Shown: piece after piece, positions 6,886 through 9,880 of the stretch | How positions within the stretch are numbered: the first letter of the stretch is position 1 | Layout: every line of letters begins with the position of its first letter | NCBI GenBank assembly: GCA_002937525.1 | Contig: PTKA01000022.1 | Location: forward strand, 1-9,880 | Source: Alphaproteobacteria bacterium MarineAlpha10_Bin3 | GTDB lineage: Bacteria; Pseudomonadota; Alphaproteobacteria; UBA8366; GCA-2717185 | DNA length: 9,880 bases | Reading direction: 5' to 3' | Program-made: the position numbers and the translations under genes | The notes under the pieces: model-generated | Database searches by the model: none | Told to the model about the DNA's origin: nothing | The model's input: the letters and a program-made list of their open reading frames with translations, nothing else

Positions 6886-9880
6886 TCAGTCTTCGCGGCC
6901 AAGCGCACGGCACAACAGAATGTAGAGCTTGCCGACATCGGCGGTCATGAATGTCGAATGGAGCAGGTTTTCCGGATCCGAACCCTGGGCCTCGGTGAGC
7001 AGGCGGTCGAATTGATCGACATACCGCATCACGTAATTTCTCATATCGGAATCGGATTTTATTTTCTGCGTCACCCTGGATGCTATCGTCGCCTGTTTGC
7101 CGCGCAGGAGGCTGCGCGTAAACACGCCGCGGTCGCCCCGCACATAACGCTTCCAATCGGCCTCCGATACATCATTGTGCAGAACACGGGTCAGGTCGAT
7201 GGCGGTGGAATCGAGATCCTCGACAATGAACCGGGCCGTCTTCAAAAACAGATCGCGCCGCAAGGTGAGTTCTTCTTCGGCCAGGCGCCGCGCCTGTTCG
7301 GCCGCATCGGCCGATGCCTGGGTCAATCGCGTCGCCTGCTGATCGAAAGTCCGGCCCGCTTCATCCGCCTTGACGACCGCTTCTTCCAGCGATGCGACGA
7401 TAAGGCGGCTACCGTCTTGCACTTTTTGCGCAACGCCTTCGAATGTGGACCGGGCCTTGCTGGCCGCCTCGGTCATTGCCGGACCCTGCTTGGCCAATTC
7501 ATCCAGGGCCGCGTGCAATCTGTGGCTGGCGTCCTCGCTGGTTTCGTTCAGCGTCTGGGTCTGCTGACGATAGGATTCGGACAGGGCCGTCAACCGGGCC
7601 GCAACCTGATCCGACGCCCCGGTCAACCCCCGTGTCTGCTGCGCGAAGGCGTCGCCGATGAGCTGCATCACGTTGGTGGCGTCCCGCGCCACGCGGGACA
7701 GGTCTTCGGCCTGTACGCGCAGGCCCTCGCGGTTGTCGTCTATCTGCATGCCGGCCTGGATGGACGCCGTGGTAAGGCGTTCACTTTGTTCGCTGAATCT
7801 ATCGCCGACATCGCGAATCAAGCGCAGCGCGGTTTGTACCGATTCGTTGAGGCCGCCTGACTCACTGTGGAACGCCCGGCCGGCCTCCATGATCCGCTGG
7901 ATGACCTGATCGGCCACCGCGACGAGTTGATCGACCTGTTGATTGAGCACAGCACCGATTTCGGTCGTGCGGGCGCCGGCGTTGTCCGACGCTTCGGCCA
8001 GTTGGGCGGCCTGTACATCGACCGAACGCCGCACGGCCTCGACCTGATCGTTCAGCGTCGCAACCAGGCCACCGAGCGCTTTTGTATCCTCTCGCAGGCT
8101 TTCGCGAATGCTGCGTGCGGCCGCCGCGGCCTGTTCGGAAGATTCCGCCAGCTCACTGGTCTGCTGGCGCATCACGTCCCGAATTTCCCGCACCTGATGC
8201 GATGCGTGATCCGACGCCGCGCGCAAATCATGGCTCTGTTTTTGCAGAATGTCGCCAACGGCGTGCGCCTGATTCGACGCCCAATCGGCGGAATCGCGCA
8301 GCGCCAGCGCCTGCTGGCGCATCAATTCGCCAAGTTCGCGCGCCTGCACTGTCGCCGGCCCGACGGCTTCTTCGATCTCGCGCCCACCGTCATGCAGAAT
8401 TGTGCGGATTTCATCCGCGCGCGCGCCCAAACTCGTGTCAATCTGCTGGGCCTGTTCCGCCGCCCGTTCCGACATTGCCGACAAATTGGCCACCTGCCGT
8501 GCCAACGCATCGCGAATCGCATCGGCCCGGATTGCGGCCAGGTCGGACGCCTTGGAAACTTCGCTGGCCTGCGCCCGCAGAACCTCGCTCATCGCGCAGA
8601 CGCGTTGCGTGGCATCGCTCGCGGCGAAGACCAGTTGTTCGCTATGGCGGGTTGTGGCGCCATCGACCGCGCGTGCCTGATCCGACAGTTGCGCGGCAAT
8701 GCGCGTCAGCTCACCGCCCTGCGCGGCCAGCGATTCCTTTATCTGTTCGGTATGGGCGGCGGCGTTCTCCGCGGACCGCGCGACATCGTTGACCTGCTGG
8801 TGCATCGTCGACATCAATTCATTCGCGTCCGACGTCATGCGCTCGATCGTGGTGGACAGATCGTCGGAACGCCGCGACAAACCCTCGTCGATCCGCGCCA
8901 GTATGGTGTTGGTCACTTCGCGCAAGGAATGAGCGAGCCGGTCGATCCGGCTGCTCGACAGTTCGATCAGATCGTCTACGGCCGCCTCATGCTTGCCCAA
9001 CGCCGATTGCAAGGTCGTTTGCAAGGCGTTCAAATTCCGGTCGAGCGCACTGCCGAAGCGGTCAATTTCTTCGCCCGTCCGTGCCGCGACATTGGTGAGC
9101 GCATGGGCCTGAATATCGAAGGATTCCTTCAGCCGGTCGGTTACCCGCGCGGTCTGCTGGCGCAAGTCGGCGGCGATGTCCTGGGCGCGGGCAGCGGCAA
9201 GTTCGCTTGCCGCGTTGAGATCGGCCGCTCCTTTACCAAGCGTCTCGCCGATCGCGACCGAACGGACCGAGGCGGTTTCCGCCGCGCGCGTCATGGTGTC
9301 GGTATATTCCCGAAACAGGGTGCCGATGTCCTTGGCCTTCTCCGCCGCGCGGTCCGACGCCGCGTTAAGATGCCCGGACAGTTCGCGCAAGTTGGCGCCA
9401 ATGTCCTTGGCCTGCTCCAGGCCGCGCCGTTGAACGCTGGACAGTTCGGCGGTTTGCTTGTCGGTGACCTCGCGCACCGCGCGCTGCTGCGCCTCGAAGC
9501 GATCGACCAGCGACGACAACGCCGTTGCCTGCTCGCTCAGAACGCTCCGCAATTCGGTCACTTCCTGGGTGGCGTTGTCGGTTGCTACGGTCAGAAGGCC
9601 AGTGTTCTGCGCCATCGCATCGGCGACCTCATGCAACTGGACCGCAGCCCGGTCGCTCGCCCGGTTCAACATATCGGTCTGTTCATGCAACAGGTCGGCG
9701 ACAATCCGGATGCGCGATTCGGCGGCCTCGGCGGGGTAGGTCAGGAGCGCCAGTTGTCGGCGCAGGGTTTCGGTGTGGTGGCGTAATTCGCGGCGCGGCC
9801 GCACAAAGACCAGAATCAGCCACAACGCTCGTGTCCGAAAGGCCTGCCTCACTGTCCATCCCGCCTGCTCCACCGCCTCG
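6886..9880 (-). CDS. Large coiled-coil protein, TipN-like, 5' end cut by window
   Basis: The frame is open from the window edge to the stop at 6886-6888, over 995 residues. An in-frame GTG at 9871-9873 is a possible start, but the frame continues upstream, so the true N-terminus is unknown. Numbered from that GTG: a short hydrophobic stretch ALWLILVFV (16-24) followed by Arg-rich residues suggests a membrane segment; residues about 55-865 are almost continuous Ala/Gln/Glu/Ser-rich helix with a 25-residue period; residues about 870-995 form a non-repetitive domain with STAIDLTR, VRGDRGVFTR, YVDQFDRLL and DVGKLYILLCRAL. From memory, this C-terminal pattern resembles that of alphaproteobacterial TipN proteins, membrane-anchored coiled-coil markers of the new cell pole. 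The resemblance needs a profile search; otherwise call it a large coiled-coil membrane protein. It appears to head the operon that ends with meaB. Confidence 0.72.
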   Translation of the reverse strand, partial: EAVEQAGWTVRQAFRTRALWLILVFVRPRRELRHHTETLRRQLALLTYPAEAAESRIRIVADLLHEQTDMLNRASDRAAVQLHEVADAMAQNTGLLTVATDNATQEVTELRSVLSEQATALSSLVDRFEAQQRAVREVTDKQTAELSSVQRRGLEQAKDIGANLRELSGHLNAASDRAAEKAKDIGTLFREYTDTMTRAAETASVRSVAIGETLGKGAADLNAASELAAARAQDIAADLRQQTARVTDRLKESFDIQAHALTNVAARTGEEIDRFGSALDRNLNALQTTLQSALGKHEAAVDDLIELSSSRIDRLAHSLREVTNTILARIDEGLSRRSDDLSTTIERMTSDANELMSTMHQQVNDVARSAENAAAHTEQIKESLAAQGGELTRIAAQLSDQARAVDGATTRHSEQLVFAASDATQRVCAMSEVLRAQASEVSKASDLAAIRADAIRDALARQVANLSAMSERAAEQAQQIDTSLGARADEIRTILHDGGREIEEAVGPATVQARELGELMRQQALALRDSADWASNQAHAVGDILQKQSHDLRAASDHASHQVREIRDVMRQQTSELAESSEQAAAAARSIRESLREDTKALGGLVATLNDQVEAVRRSVDVQAAQLAEASDNAGARTTEIGAVLNQQVDQLVAVADQVIQRIMEAGRAFHSESGGLNESVQTALRLIRDVGDRFSEQSERLTTASIQAGMQIDDNREGLRVQAEDLSRVARDATNVMQLIGDAFAQQTRGLTGASDQVAARLTALSESYRQQTQTLNETSEDASHRLHAALDELAKQGPAMTEAASKARSTFEGVAQKVQDGSRLIVASLEEAVVKADEAGRTFDQQATRLTQASADAAEQARRLAEEELTLRRDLFLKTARFIVEDLDSTAIDLTRVLHNDVSEADWKRYVRGDRGVFTRSLLRGKQATIASRVTQKIKSDSDMRNYVMRYVDQFDRLLTEAQGSDPENLLHSTFMTADVGKLYILLCRALGRED
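7279..8331 (-). repeat. 25-residue coiled-coil repeats, C-terminal block
   Basis: Residues about 515-865 keep an uninterrupted 25-residue phase. The landmark (typically Ala-Ser-Asp or Ser-Ser-Glu) falls at 530, 555, 580, 630, 655, 755, 780 and 855, with weaker units in phase at 605, 680, 705, 730, 805 and 830. Within a unit hydrophobic or small residues are spaced 4-3-4-3-4-3-4, which equals two heptads plus one hendecad. Confidence 0.82.
9169..9699 (-). repeat. 25-residue coiled-coil repeats, N-terminal block
   Basis: Residues about 59-235 (numbered from the GTG at 9873) hold seven 25-residue units. An Ala-Ser/Thr-Asp/Glu-like landmark recurs with its last residue at 74, 99, 124, 149, 174, 199 and 224; it is clear at 74, 99, 174, 199 and 224 and degenerate at 124 and 149. 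The units are protein-level repeats with little exact DNA identity. Confidence 0.8.

Noticed and set aside
7279..8331. Methyl-accepting chemotaxis protein (Ala/Gln/Glu-rich helices)
   Set aside because: There is no HAMP domain and no conserved signalling hairpin tip; the 25-residue period and C-terminal domain do not fit a chemoreceptor.
7867..9786. Long plus-strand open frame (639 codons) opposite the coiled-coil gene
   Set aside because: It is a shadow of the high-GC minus-strand gene. Its translation has no recognisable domain and is rich in Arg and Gly, while the minus strand shows clear 25-residue repeats and a plausible C-terminal domain.

Overview
The window looks like chromosomal DNA from a GC-rich alphaproteobacterium. 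The evidence is the J-domain gene - cobS - cobT order (the aerobic cobalt chelatase arrangement of alphaproteobacteria), a nearby rpmB, a MeaB GTPase, and a large coiled-coil protein whose C-terminus resembles the polar landmark protein TipN. Genus cannot be told from the sequence. No insertion sequence, phage gene, tRNA, rRNA or CRISPR array is visible.

Layout. Bases 3-3390 (+ strand) form a compact unit: the 3' part of a J-domain protein gene, cobS, and cobT, with short gaps. CobS and CobT are the AAA+ and vWA subunits that work with CobN (not in the window) to insert cobalt into the corrin ring. Just before cobT lies an imperfect 23-nt tandem duplication that creates a 9-codon mini-ORF ending on the cobT start codon. 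cobT converges on a minus-strand gene for a Tat-signal dienelactone hydrolase family protein, with 2 bp between the stop codons. Upstream of that gene are a 7+7 bp inverted repeat and the terminator of rpmB. rpmB (ribosomal protein L28) has a good sigma70-type promoter that overlaps the end of meaB.

Bases 4670-9880 (- strand) read as one tightly packed operon: large TipN-like coiled-coil protein (its 5' end lies outside the window), GNAT acetyltransferase, VOC-fold protein, a small basic protein of unknown function, then meaB. Gaps and overlaps run from a 17 bp overlap to 10 bp, with start codons placed for translational coupling. MeaB is the G-protein chaperone of B12-dependent methylmalonyl-CoA mutase, so genes for making B12 and for protecting a B12 enzyme lie within 3 kb, though in separate transcription units.

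The strongest unusual signal is in the coiled-coil protein: a nearly invariant 25-residue period (75 nt) in two long blocks, separated by a segment of different character and followed by a non-repetitive C-terminal domain. I see no clear sign of a wholly new multi-gene system; most of the window is core alphaproteobacterial gene content.
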